A stretch of DNA of 64,000 nucleotides from Cytobacillus oceanisediminis (GTDB lineage Bacteria > Bacillota > Bacilli > Bacillales > Cytobacillaceae), in assembly GCF_022811925.1 (NCBI RefSeq), contig NZ_CP065511.1, positions 124,001-188,000 on the forward strand, given 5' to 3'. The notes below the pieces were generated by a model. It worked only from the letters and a program-made list of their open reading frames with translations, was not told where the DNA came from and did not search any database. The position numbers and the translations under genes were made by a program. Shown piece after piece: positions 1 to 6,997 of the stretch; position 1 is the stretch's first letter, and the number at the start of each line of letters is the position of its first letter.

Positions 1-268
1 TTAAAACGTATAAGCTTCCTGAGAAAAGGATAATGCCGATCAGCATCAGCCAGCCTGACCAGGATAATAAAGATGTCGCCGGCAGCTTGCCAAGCAGAAT
101 ACCGATAATTAAAAGGGCTGTAGCATGAAACATCTGATAGGTCACGCCTGTTTTCCAGATCTCCAAATACTTCGGCTCCACTTTCCCCTCAAGCCCATGC
201 GCCCCGAAAGCACCTAATGCAACTGCTAAAAAAGCATTAATGGCTCCAATAATAATAAATAGCTTCAT
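1..268 (-). CDS. ywdK: DUF423 family membrane protein YwdK (3' part cut by window edge)
   Basis: The reading frame starts at an ATG (268-266) and is still open after 89 codons at the window edge. The family is usually about 120 residues, so roughly the last quarter is missing. The N-terminus begins MKLFIIIGAINAFLAVALGA and carries the GAFGAHGLE stretch typical of DUF423. Hydrophobic segments near residues 3-20, 45-62 and 67-89 fit a small multi-pass inner-membrane protein. Its biochemical role is unknown in the family. It lies directly downstream of ywdI and near ung in the same direction, which is the B. subtilis ung-ywdI-ywdK neighbourhood and supports the name. Confidence 0.85.
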   Translation of the reverse strand, partial: MKLFIIIGAINAFLAVALGAFGAHGLEGKVEPKYLEIWKTGVTYQMFHATALLIIGILLGKLPATSLLSWSGWLMLIGIILFSGSLYVL

Positions 269-294
269 AGTCCCCTGCACCTCTTATCGTTTTA

Positions 295-570
295 TTAAAA
301 ATCGAACAATGAATCGCCGTTTGCCTCATCATCCATCTGCATTTTCTTTGGCTGCAGATTCGCTGGCTGAGCCGGAGGCGGCGCATTGTATGTATGGCTA
401 ATAGAAGCGGCAGCAGACACGCTTCCTGTATCCGACTCTTCCAAAACCAGCTCGCATAATGACTTGATCGCCTGCACTCTTTCTCTCATTCTTGCGTCTG
501 AAGAGCTGCTTTTCGCTTCCTGCAATTCCTTTTCCATCTTCCCTAAAAGCTTCTGAACAGAGATATTCAC
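295..570 (-). CDS. ywdI: YwdI family protein
   Basis: A 91-residue small soluble protein. The GTG start at 570 is preceded by AGAGGTG at a 6-nt spacing. Residues 1-45 are helical and charged (MNISVQKLLGKMEKELQEAK onward, then an RVQAIKSLCELVL stretch). A flexible Pro/Ala/Gln-rich segment follows at about 60-75, and the tail is acidic (DDEANGDSLFDF). The function is unknown. The assignment rests on length, the N-terminal pattern and its place between ung and ywdK. A copy of the short palindromic repeat sits only about 20 bp upstream of the start, so its 5' leader is probably repeat-derived. Confidence 0.8.
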   Translation of the reverse strand: MNISVQKLLGKMEKELQEAKSSSSDARMRERVQAIKSLCELVLEESDTGSVSAAASISHTYNAPPPAQPANLQPKKMQMDDEANGDSLFDF

Positions 571-590
571 TCTCTACACCTCTTTCTGTA

Positions 591-654
591 AGAAAAGCGG
601 AAGCGCCTTGCCCACCCCGACCCTCGAGGGGGCAGGCTGCTTCCGCTAGACAAT
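591..654 (+). repeat. Short palindromic interspersed repeat, copy 1
   Basis: Begins AGAAAAGCGGAAGCGCC, has a CCCTCGAGGG centre and ends near GCTAGACAATT, as do the other copies in this window. Here the right arm reads GCTTCCGCT, the exact reverse complement of the left AGCGGAAGC. In other copies the right arm is GGAGCT-type. The pairing has therefore been restored in this copy, which suggests the folded form matters. It lies between the ywdI ribosome-binding site and the broken zinc-ribbon gene. Confidence 0.8.
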
Positions 655-723
655 TCCCGAAGTTCAAAAAATGTATACTTCTTTTTAAAAAACCTGCCAA
701 TATTACCGGCCATATAAAGTTTA

Positions 724-962
724 TCAGTTTTTCTTTTCAAAACGCAAACAAGGATGGCCAGATGCCCGGAAAACTTCGATAGAGGGCATCTGACTGGTTT
801 TAAAGAAAAGCGGAAGCGCCTTGCCCACCCCCAACCCTCGAGGGGGTAGGCGGTGGAGCTAGACAGTTTAAACTGAAAAGCCCTGCAGCCTTTTGGATGG
901 CTCCGGTCCCATGTAACATAGAAATATTCACATTTAAAACAATCAATTTTCTGTGAACTCAT
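724..962 (-). pseudogene. Small zinc-ribbon-like conserved protein, split by a repeat insertion
   Basis: The frame from the ATG at 962 gives MSSQKIDCFKCEYFYVTWDR and then GCRAFQFK. It has a CxxC and the VTWD...P.GCRA pattern of a short conserved Firmicutes family, often mislabelled as uracil-DNA glycosylase. After the insertion at 805-872, a second frame resumes with TSQMPSIEVFRASGHPCLRF and ends at a TGA (726-724). Removing 68 bp (the repeat plus one of two flanking TTTAAA hexamers) joins FQFK to TSQMPS in frame and restores a protein of about 58 residues. As the sequence stands, translation runs into the repeat in the wrong frame. It sits immediately downstream of ung on the same strand. 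The family has no proven function; the four Cys suggest metal binding. Confidence 0.75.
805..866 (+). repeat. Short palindromic interspersed repeat, copy 2 (inside a gene)
   Basis: A 62-bp copy from GAAAAGCGGAAGCGCC to GGAGCTAGACAG with the CCCTCGAGGG centre. It is bordered on both sides by the hexamer TTTAAA (799-804 and 867-872), which looks like a target duplication. A caution: another copy (29229-29357) also has TTTAAA just after its right end, so the hexamer could be part of the element. Confidence 0.85.
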
Positions 963-1027
963 TTGTCTTTCCCTTCTCGAACATGCATATTTCGAGTACT
1001 TCTCTTATTCTCTTACATAAAGCGGTA

Positions 1028-1043
1028 TGTTTCACGTGAAACA
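1028..1043. promoter_or_regulatory. parS site (ParB/Spo0J binding)
   Basis: The sequence TGTTTCACGTGAAACA is a perfect 16-bp palindrome, extended to 18 bp by an outer A/T pair. It matches the bacterial ParB site, whose B. subtilis form is TGTTCCACGTGAAACA, with a permitted change at one position. It lies just past the 3' end of ung. parS sites cluster in the origin-proximal part of chromosomes, so the site argues that this window is chromosomal and on the origin side. Confidence 0.9.
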
Positions 1044-1055
1044 TGACGAAAAGAA

Positions 1056-1733
1056 TCAGAGATCATGAATCTGCCAGTTAATGGGCTTCTCCCCAAGCTC
1101 TTGTAATATCTCATTCGCCCTTGAAAATGGCCTGCTGCCAAAGAACCCTTTTCTTGCCGAAAATGGACTTGGATGCGGCGATTTTATTATATAGTGTTTA
1201 GAAGCATCAATCAGCACTTCTTTTTCCTGAGCCGGTTTGCCCCATAAAATAAAAACGACGGGCTTTTCCCTCTCATTCAGTTTTTGTATGACGGTGTCGG
1301 TGAAAGTTTCCCATCCCTTCCCCTTATGCGAATGCGCCTGCCCTTTGCGGACGGTCAGAACGGTATTTAAGAGCAGCACTCCTTCTCGAGCCCATTTTAA
1401 TAGATAGCCATTGTTTGGCACCTCGAAGCCCAGGTCATCCTGCATTTCCTTGAATATATTTTTCAGTGAAGGAGGCAGCTTTACATCAGGCTGAACCGAA
1501 AAGCTTAATCCATGCGCCTGCCCCGGCCCATGATAAGGATCCTGACCCAATATCACTGCCTTTACGTCTTTATAATCTGTATATTGGAGAGCATTGAAAA
1601 TATCCTCCTGCCTTGGATAAATGGTTTGCTCCTCATATTCTTTTTTTAAAAATTCACGAAGATGGAGAAAATAGGGTTTCTCGAATTCCTCTGCCAAAAT
1701 CTCCTGCCAGTCATTTCTTAAGATACGCTTCAT
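1056..1733 (-). CDS. ung: Uracil-DNA glycosylase
   Basis: A 225-residue family-1 uracil-DNA glycosylase, the usual length. It removes uracil from DNA to start base-excision repair. The catalytic GQDPYHG motif is at residues 63-69 (Asp65 activates the water). [12 protein letters not shown] stretch is present, and the HPSPFSA loop that inserts into the minor groove is at 187-193. The start ATG gives MKRILRNDW; a GGAGGG-type Shine-Dalgarno lies upstream. Next to ywdI/ywdK this is the standard Bacillus neighbourhood. Nothing is missing, and the function is secure. Confidence 0.97.
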   Translation of the reverse strand: MKRILRNDWQEILAEEFEKPYFLHLREFLKKEYEEQTIYPRQEDIFNALQYTDYKDVKAVILGQDPYHGPGQAHGLSFSVQPDVKLPPSLKNIFKEMQDDLGFEVPNNGYLLKWAREGVLLLNTVLTVRKGQAHSHKGKGWETFTDTVIQKLNEREKPVVFILWGKPAQEKEVLIDASKHYIIKSPHPSPFSARKGFFGSRPFSRANEILQELGEKPINWQIHDL

Positions 1734-1820
1734 CTGCCAACTCTCCCTCCTCTTATTTGAAAGGTCCTATTCTTAATACCCATTGGTTATCATGGCATAA
1801 TCTTTCATTCTTGCATACAT

Positions 1821-1845
1821 GTTTAAAATTTTTCAGAACGGATAT
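1821..1845 (+). promoter_or_regulatory. SigB-type general stress promoter
   Basis: GTTTAA (1821-1826), a 13-nt spacer and GGATAT (1840-1845) fit the SigB consensus GTTTAA-N12-15-GGGTAT with one change in the -10. It lies about 70 bp upstream of a YflT-type stress gene, which is SigB-controlled in B. subtilis. Confidence 0.7.
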
Positions 1846-1916
1846 GTAATAAATATACCGGCAGGACATGCTGCCATTTAAATAAATCTGCAAATCTTTT
1901 AAGGAGGATGTTATAT

Positions 1917-2246
1917 ATGTATAAAATTGAAGTTGTTGAAAATGGTGTACAGGCTACTGATACAATTGGAATGCTGCAAAGCCAGGGATTCAATAAGGAA
2001 AACATCTATATTTTCGCACATGACAAGGATCGCTCCGAGCACCTTTCTGACGCGACAGATACAGGCGAAGTCGGCATGAAGGAGCAGGGCCTATTTGATT
2101 CTGTCGGAAACGTATTCAAAAAGCGCGGAGATGAGCTTCGTTCAAAATTTGAGTCTGTTGGTTTAACGACAGTAGAAGCAGAACAATATGAAAAAGTATT
2201 GGATGAAGGCAAGTTAGTTATTGTAGGTACGGACGAAGTAAAATAA
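1917..2246 (+). CDS. YflT-domain general stress protein
   Basis: A 109-residue protein starting MYKIEVVENGVQATDTIGML. I chose the ATG at 1917 because AAGGAGG (1901-1907) sits 9 nt ahead; an earlier in-frame ATG overlaps that Shine-Dalgarno site. The alternation of short strands with 'GF.KENIYIFAHD' and the C-terminal 'GKLVIVGTDE' fit the YflT/general-stress-protein-17M family of small cytoplasmic proteins. These are induced by heat, salt and other stress; their molecular role is unknown. The SigB-like promoter upstream and the terminator downstream mark it as a single-gene transcript. Confidence 0.85.
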   Translation: MYKIEVVENGVQATDTIGMLQSQGFNKENIYIFAHDKDRSEHLSDATDTGEVGMKEQGLFDSVGNVFKKRGDELRSKFESVGLTTVEAEQYEKVLDEGKLVIVGTDEVK

Positions 2247-2252
2247 GCAAAA

Positions 2253-2281
2253 AAGCGATGAAGATTCTTCATCGCTTTTTT
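2253..2281. terminator. Bidirectional intrinsic terminator
   Basis: GCGATGAAG and CTTCATCGC form a perfect 9-bp stem with a 3-nt loop, followed by a T run. An A run on the other side makes it usable by the convergent gene at 2289-2687 as well. Confidence 0.85.
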
Positions 2282-2288
2282 TATGTCC

Positions 2289-2687
2289 TTAAAACATCCA
2301 AACCCATAGCCCTATCAACAGAACCGGATACAGCACATACCACCAGACCCTGGTTATATTGACTTTTGACAGGATGAAAAAAACCAGTTCAGGCAGCACA
2401 ATCAAAACAGCCTGAACCCAGATGAAAGTGCTGAAATGCTCCGGCGCTGTAATGCCTTCCCCTGTCGCCCAGTCTCCGCTATTGAATAAAAAGTAGAAAA
2501 AGTTCAAGAATGGGAGAATGACAGCGAAAAGTATCCGGCTTATATGCACGATTAAATCTGCAGGACGCTTGGTTTTATACATAGGGGTAACTGGAATGAT
2601 AAAGCTGTAAAGGATCAGCACCAGCCCTATAAAATTGACCAGCAGCTGGTCAAACAAATATCCAAAAAAATACATGAATGTAATCAT
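2289..2687 (-). CDS. Hypothetical four-helix membrane protein
   Basis: 132 residues, almost entirely hydrophobic. About four membrane-spanning segments are visible near residues 5-35, 48-68, 85-105 and 112-131, with a polar loop (NSGDWATGEGITAPEHF) between the second and third. I do not recognise a family and see no catalytic motif. It converges on the stress gene and shares its terminator. The AT-rich gap upstream separates it from the molybdenum operon, so a link to molybdenum is not indicated. Confidence 0.7.
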   Translation of the reverse strand: MITFMYFFGYLFDQLLVNFIGLVLILYSFIIPVTPMYKTKRPADLIVHISRILFAVILPFLNFFYFLFNSGDWATGEGITAPEHFSTFIWVQAVLIVLPELVFFILSKVNITRVWWYVLYPVLLIGLWVWMF

Positions 2688-2765
2688 TGTTAACCTCTTC
2701 TGTCTTTTTGTCTTTATTTTACAAAAAAGGAAGGGGTTTATATATAATGAAAAAGCACTAGTTTT

Positions 2766-3785
2766 CTAACCCATAATCCGCTGATAAATGGACTTCGCCT
2801 GCGCTAAATCTTTTGTGCCATGTATAAGGGCGCGTCCATCTTTAAAGAGGACAAGCCGCTGCTCCTCCATTTCGACAGAAAGCAAATACGGATTGCCTTT
2901 CACCTGGTAGCCGATTGATTTCAGCTGCCGGGCAATCTCAGTGAACTCGATTTCCAGCTCCTTTGGCGGGCGGATCTGAACAGTGTCCCTTCCGCAGAGA
3001 ACGGTGGATTTCATCATGTTTTCCGGTTGCAGATAAGGAAACGTTCTTTCTGTTCCGCAAGATAAGCAGCCTTCATCTTTCGCTTTTGACACTTTCATGC
3101 TTGTGTACTGGTTTCGCCATAAATCAAAGCTGACCATTGCGGTCCGCACAGCTTCCCAGTCCTCAGCCAGGATTTTCAGCGCTTCAGCTGCCTGATGGGA
3201 GACGACCATTTGCACAGCTGGGGCAATAATTCCTCCTGTGTCACAGGTCATCCCCTGGATTGGAATCTTTTTCAACAAGCAATTCATGCATGGCGTTTTC
3301 CCCGGAATGATTGTCATGCTCATGCCAAAGCTGCCGACACAGGCTCCATAAATCCACGGAATATTAAATTTTTGAGAGATATCATTAATGGCCATCCTGG
3401 TTTCAAAGTTATCGGTCGAATCCAGGATCAGATCCACCCCTTCAGCAAGCTCTTCCAGCTTTTCAGGAGTAGCGTCGCCAATAATTGAGCGGATTTCGAC
3501 CTCGCTATTAATCTGTTTTAGCCGTTTTACTGCTGCGGCCGCTTTTGGCATTTTTTCCAAGGCGTCGCTTTCTGTAAAAAGCTGCTGGCGCTGCAGATTG
3601 CTTTCCTCGACATAATCCCGGTCGATGATCGTCAGTTTGCCGATACCTGAACGTGCCATCAATTCCGCATTTCCTGAGCCCAGTGCTCCGGCACCAACAA
3701 TCAGCACATGCTTGGATCGAATTTTATCCTGACCCTCTTTTCCAATAGGCGGAAACAAAGTCTGGCGTGAATACCTTTCAGACAA
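2766..3785 (-). CDS. moeB: Molybdopterin-synthase adenylyltransferase (MoeB/ThiF family)
   Basis: E1-like enzyme that adenylates the C-terminal Gly-Gly of MoaD, so that a thiocarboxylate can be formed for molybdopterin synthesis. I chose a TTG start at 3785 (MSERYSRQTLFPPIG) because AGGAGG lies 7 nt ahead, giving 339 residues as in B. subtilis MoeB. A longer frame would overlap moaD. The nucleotide-binding GAGALGSG is at 31-38, followed by DRDYVEESNLQRQ. Two CxxC pairs (CMNC, CLSC) bind structural zinc, and GMTCDTGG carries the catalytic-loop cysteine. It has a further C-terminal extension of about 80 residues. It is the last gene of the operon, 28 bp after moaD. ThiF or HesA function cannot be excluded from sequence alone. 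Confidence 0.88.
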   Translation of the reverse strand: MSERYSRQTLFPPIGKEGQDKIRSKHVLIVGAGALGSGNAELMARSGIGKLTIIDRDYVEESNLQRQQLFTESDALEKMPKAAAAVKRLKQINSEVEIRSIIGDATPEKLEELAEGVDLILDSTDNFETRMAINDISQKFNIPWIYGACVGSFGMSMTIIPGKTPCMNCLLKKIPIQGMTCDTGGIIAPAVQMVVSHQAAEALKILAEDWEAVRTAMVSFDLWRNQYTSMKVSKAKDEGCLSCGTERTFPYLQPENMMKSTVLCGRDTVQIRPPKELEIEFTEIARQLKSIGYQVKGNPYLLSVEMEEQRLVLFKDGRALIHGTKDLAQAKSIYQRIMG

Positions 3786-3813
3786 TGCGGCCCCTCCTCT
3801 CTTAAAGCTGCCA

Positions 3814-4044
3814 TCATCCTCCGCTGACTGGAGGGATAAAGGCGATTGTATCTCCGTCCTGAATGACTTCATCATCTGAAGCAAATTCTTCATTCACGGC
3901 TGCCATGACTGAATCAAGCTTCAGCTCGTAATTTTCCTCAAGCATCTGTTTTAGCTCAGAGATTGTTTTGCCGCTGACATCCTTTGTCACAGACTCTTCT
4001 CCAACACGGTCCCGCAAATGGGCAAAAAACATAATTTTATTCAT
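3814..4044 (-). CDS. moaD: Molybdopterin synthase sulfur-carrier subunit
   Basis: A 76-residue ubiquitin-fold protein ending in the required Gly-Gly (PPVSGG), which is activated by MoeB and carries the sulfur used by MoaE. It begins MNKIMFFAHLRDRVGEE, typical of MoaD. Its ATG overlaps the end of moaE by 8 nt (ATGAATAA), implying translational coupling and a 1:1 supply of the two synthase subunits. Confidence 0.93.
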   Translation of the reverse strand: MNKIMFFAHLRDRVGEESVTKDVSGKTISELKQMLEENYELKLDSVMAAVNEEFASDDEVIQDGDTIAFIPPVSGG

Positions 4045-4501
4045 TTAAATCCTTCGCCTCCGGTTTTCCTTTTGGGTATGCCACTGTTTCCAGCTGGTTG
4101 CCGATCCATTCTTCGCCATCTTCCCAATGTTCCTTTTTCCAGATCGGCACAATTTCTTTAATTCTTTCAATCGCATAGCGGTTTGCTTCATAAGCATCTG
4201 CACGGTGTGGAGTGGAAACGGCAATGACCACCGCTACATCGGTAATATCCAGCTTGCCTGTCCGGTGGGTAATTGCCACTTCTGCCCCGTTCCAGCGCTC
4301 CTTTATCTCGGTTCCGATCTGCTCCAGTTTTTTCACAGCCATTGATTCATATGCTTCATATATTAAATATAGTGTTTTCTTTCCGTGCGTCAGCTCGCGG
4401 ACTGTTCCGATAAACGTCGTAATCGCTCCCGCTTCCCGCTGAACCACTTTATCGATCACACTTTGGATATCGATCGGGTCTTTAGAAATCTCAAAATTCA
4501 T
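4037..4501 (-). CDS. moaE: Molybdopterin synthase catalytic subunit
   Basis: 154 residues; converts precursor Z (cPMP) to molybdopterin using MoaD thiocarboxylate. I chose the ATG at 4501 (MNFEISKDPID), preceded by GAGGTGA; the longer frame upstream has no such site. Family motifs are HRTG at 79-82, TPHR at 97-100 and the catalytic-lysine region PIWKKEHWEDGEEWI at 119-133. It lies 62 bp after mobA and overlaps moaD. All expected active-site residues are present. Confidence 0.93.
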   Translation of the reverse strand: MNFEISKDPIDIQSVIDKVVQREAGAITTFIGTVRELTHGKKTLYLIYEAYESMAVKKLEQIGTEIKERWNGAEVAITHRTGKLDITDVAVVIAVSTPHRADAYEANRYAIERIKEIVPIWKKEHWEDGEEWIGNQLETVAYPKGKPEAKDLNE

Positions 4502-4563
4502 GGAGTCACCTCGTTTTATTTGATTTTGACATAGACAGAGCCGGAATGGAAATGAATGCATTC

Positions 4564-5166
4564 TTATTTTGAGGCATCTTCGGCCATTTTCAGTGCCAGC
4601 TGGTATTCGTCAGGACGGTTCATGTTAAATAAGTGAGCGTCCTTATATAAAAATCCCATCTCTCTAAGCAGATCCTCCTTTAAGATTGCCGTATCTATAT
4701 CTTGCAGAAATTGGCGGATCCGGAGCTTATTTTCTTTCAAAGCCAGCTCTGCTGCAACTCTTGCATCCTTTCGGTAAGCGGCAAAAAGCGGGTGAAGCTG
4801 CCCTTCAATTTCAGGTACGGACGCCTGATGCTGATCCAGCTGTTCAAGAAGAAGCCTGGCAAGCTCCCCTGATATGAATGGCATATCGCATGCCACAATC
4901 AGATTGTTTTGTGTCATGGATTCAGACAGGCCGGCATGAATTCCAGCGAGAGGCCCCTTTTCTTTCCAGCGGTCGTTCACAAGGGGAAGGCCGAGAAACT
5001 GATAATCCTCCTGTTTATTGGCTACGATGATGACATTGGGCAATATAGAAGACAGCTGATCGGCGATTCGTTCAATAACCGTTTTGCCGCCAATTTTCAG
5101 CAGGGCTTTATTCTCCCTCATCCGGCTTGAATGCCCTCCTGCTAAAATGATGCCTGTACTGCTCAT
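4564..5166 (-). CDS. mobA: Molybdenum cofactor guanylyltransferase
   Basis: A 200-residue MobA-type nucleotidyltransferase that transfers GMP to molybdopterin to make the guanine dinucleotide cofactor. The signature LAGGHSSRM followed by KALL is at residues 8-22, and ACDMPF carries the metal-binding Asp. I took the ATG at 5166, with a GTGAGG Shine-Dalgarno; a GTG nine bases upstream is the alternative. It is the first gene of mobA-moaE-moaD-moeB. The operon lacks moaA, moaC, moeA and mobB here, so these must lie elsewhere. Cofactor users such as nitrate reductase or formate dehydrogenase are not in this window. Confidence 0.9.
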   Translation of the reverse strand: MSSTGIILAGGHSSRMRENKALLKIGGKTVIERIADQLSSILPNVIIVANKQEDYQFLGLPLVNDRWKEKGPLAGIHAGLSESMTQNNLIVACDMPFISGELARLLLEQLDQHQASVPEIEGQLHPLFAAYRKDARVAAELALKENKLRIRQFLQDIDTAILKEDLLREMGFLYKDAHLFNMNRPDEYQLALKMAEDASK

Positions 5167-5303
5167 TTTCCTCACCGTCTTTCGATGTATCTTATCGTTA
5201 TCTTTTTATTTTACCATCTATTCCGGCCTGTTTCTTTTAAGAAGGCCGCTGGAGTTGGCAATATTGTGACGTTATATAGATATTTCAGTTCAGAAATTTA
5301 ATT

Positions 5304-5397
5304 TATGTGCGGATAGACGAGGTTTATGTGCGGATAAATTTTTTTACGTGCGGATAAGCGTGATTTATGTGCACATAGCCATTTTTATGTGCGTTCA
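5304..5397 (+). repeat. Phased degenerate array, GTGCGGATA dialect
   Basis: Five units start at 5307, 5328, 5348, 5369 and 5389 (steps of 21, 20, 21, 20). The first three read GTGCGGATA exactly. The fourth (GTGCACATA) and fifth (GTGCGTTCA) are decayed. Each is preceded by TTTATGT or TTTACGT and separated by variable A/T-rich DNA. It lies between mobA and pdxK, upstream of the pdxK promoter region. A TATAAT at 5487-5492 may be the pdxK -10. Confidence 0.85.
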
Positions 5398-5536
5398 AGT
5401 GATATTGCACCGTATTTTTGCCTGAAGGAGCGGTTAACTTAATGCTATCTGCAGTCCGTTATAGTTTTTACCCTTTTCAATTATTGTTATAATTAGAAAA
5501 AGATATCCAGCAGCACTTCAAGGAGGTAATAAGCAT

Positions 5537-6364
5537 ATGACAATGAAAAAAGTTATGACCATTGCAGGTTCAGATACGAGCGGCGGCGCCGGCATCCAGG
5601 CTGACCTTAAGACATTCCAGGAGCTTGGCGTTTACGGGATGACGGCGCTGACTACAATCGTGACGATGGATCCTAAAAATAACTGGAGCCACAATGTGTT
5701 CCCGATTTCTACAGACATTCTGGAAACACAGATCGAAACGATTATATCTACAGGAATCGATGCGATGAAAACAGGCATGCTAGGTTCTGAAGAAGTGATT
5801 AAAATTGCGGCAAAGACCATTAAAGAAAACAGCCTGGATCATGTTATCATCGACCCGGTCATGGTCTGCAAAGGTGAGGATGAGCCGATTCATCCTGAAT
5901 TAAACGAAGCATTAAGAGATTTGCTTGTGCCGCTTGCAACAGTGGTAACACCAAATTTATTTGAAGCATGGCAGCTGGCTAAAACAGGGCCAATCAAGAC
6001 TGTGGAGGACATGAAGGAAGCGGCTGTTAAAATTCATGAACTTGGCGCGAAGTATGTATTAATCAAGGGCGGCAGCAAGCTGCAGCACGAAAAAGCCGTT
6101 GACCTTCTATATGATGGACAAGAGTTCACTCTTTATGAAAGCGAACGCGTTGAAACCACTTACACTCATGGCGCAGGCTGCACCTACTCTTCTGCGATCA
6201 CAGCAGAAATCGCGAAAGGCAAGCCTGTCAAAGAAGCGGTTCAAACAGCGAAGGATTTCATCACAGCCGCCATCAACCATGGCTTTAAGCTAAATGAATA
6301 TGTTGGCCCTACGATGCCTGGTGCGTACCGCAAATATGGCGCAGGCCGTCTTGAATCAGAATAA
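5537..6364 (+). CDS. pdxK: Pyridoxine/pyridoxal kinase, ThiD-like type
   Basis: A 275-residue ribokinase-fold kinase phosphorylating B6 vitamers for the pyridoxal-phosphate salvage pathway. It starts MTMKKVMTIAGSDTSGGAGI (the GSD...GGAGIQAD substrate region) and has DPVMVCKG in the middle. Its anion-hole loop, THGAGCTYSSA, has a cysteine where ThiD enzymes have a different residue; that is the mark of the B. subtilis PdxK group. The start has AAGGAGGT about 10 nt ahead; an ATG six bases later is possible. It is monocistronic with its own terminator. HMP/HMP-P kinase activity is possible, since these families overlap. Confidence 0.88.
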   Translation: MTMKKVMTIAGSDTSGGAGIQADLKTFQELGVYGMTALTTIVTMDPKNNWSHNVFPISTDILETQIETIISTGIDAMKTGMLGSEEVIKIAAKTIKENSLDHVIIDPVMVCKGEDEPIHPELNEALRDLLVPLATVVTPNLFEAWQLAKTGPIKTVEDMKEAAVKIHELGAKYVLIKGGSKLQHEKAVDLLYDGQEFTLYESERVETTYTHGAGCTYSSAITAEIAKGKPVKEAVQTAKDFITAAINHGFKLNEYVGPTMPGAYRKYGAGRLESE

Positions 6365-6372
6365 GCATGATG

Positions 6373-6402
6373 GAACAGAGTCCGATTGGGGCTCTGTTTC
6401 TT
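6373..6402 (+). terminator. pdxK intrinsic terminator
   Basis: ACAGAG and CTCTGT form a stem around a CCGATTGGGG loop, followed by TTTCTTTT shortly after the pdxK stop codon. Confidence 0.75.
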
Positions 6403-6418
6403 TTGCCATTGGCGGTTT

Positions 6419-6512
6419 CGCTGATAAAACGGGGATTTAGCGGATATATTGATTTTTTCGCGGATAAAATTAAATTTTCGCGGTTATATCTATTTGGCGG
6501 TCCTCGCTGAGA
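6419..6512 (+). repeat. Phased degenerate array, CGCGGATA dialect
   Basis: Core heptamers start at 6420 (GCTGATA), 6440 (GCGGATA), 6460 (GCGGATA) and 6480 (GCGGTTA), exactly 20 bp apart. Weaker relics follow near 6497 (GCGGTCC) and 6506 (GCTGAGA). The units are separated by A/T-rich filler such as TTGATTTTTTC. The array fills the gap between the pdxK terminator and yojF. Confidence 0.85.
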
Positions 6513-6609
6513 TTACTTTTTCGCTTTTCATTTCTTTTTTTAGTAAGATAAACATATAAATGCCGTCTTAGACGAATAAATGAAGGTAAAACGGAAGGGG
6601 GACTATAGA

Positions 6610-6957
6610 GTGGAACCAGCAGTGAAAGAATACGTGCAAAAAGAGATTGACCGCCTTGCCAATAAAGAGGTCTTTATTCATCTGGAAACAACGAATGGGG
6701 CGTATGCTTCCCATTTTGATGAAAGCTTCTTTTCTTCAGGCGCCTATATCCGCAATGCCAAATTGGTTTATGACCATGGAAGAATCACCGGAAAAGGCCC
6801 TTATAGGGTTGGATTGAAAATGAATTTTGGCTGGGTGTATGCTGAAGGAATTACCCACTTTGAAGTTGATGAAGAAGATAGGCTCCTTTTAGCCGGCCAC
6901 GATTTCAGCGGCAAGCTTGCAGTCGCCCTGCAAATTAGTGAAACACCTTTTGAATAA
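6610..6957 (+). CDS. yojF: YojF family protein (DUF1806)
   Basis: 115 residues from a GTG start (MEPAVKEYVQKEIDRL), placed by AAGGGGGA about 7 nt ahead. An upstream in-frame ATG at 6580 would add 10 residues and lacks such a site. The protein carries the family's VFIHLETTNGAYASHF and GPYRVGLKMNFGWVYAEG blocks. The molecular function is not established. In Bacilli it is consistently found in front of bshB2, as here (40 bp apart), so a role linked to bacillithiol metabolism is plausible but inferred. Confidence 0.88.
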   Translation: MEPAVKEYVQKEIDRLANKEVFIHLETTNGAYASHFDESFFSSGAYIRNAKLVYDHGRITGKGPYRVGLKMNFGWVYAEGITHFEVDEEDRLLLAGHDFSGKLAVALQISETPFE

Positions 6958-6997
6958 ATAGGGGCTCAGAAGACATCAAATGGAAAGGAGCAAGACC

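Noticed and set aside
567..962. A single 131-codon frame on the minus strand
   Set aside because: It is a chimera: a true N-terminus followed by translated repeat DNA. The real C-terminus lies in another frame after the repeat, so it was recorded as a pseudogene.
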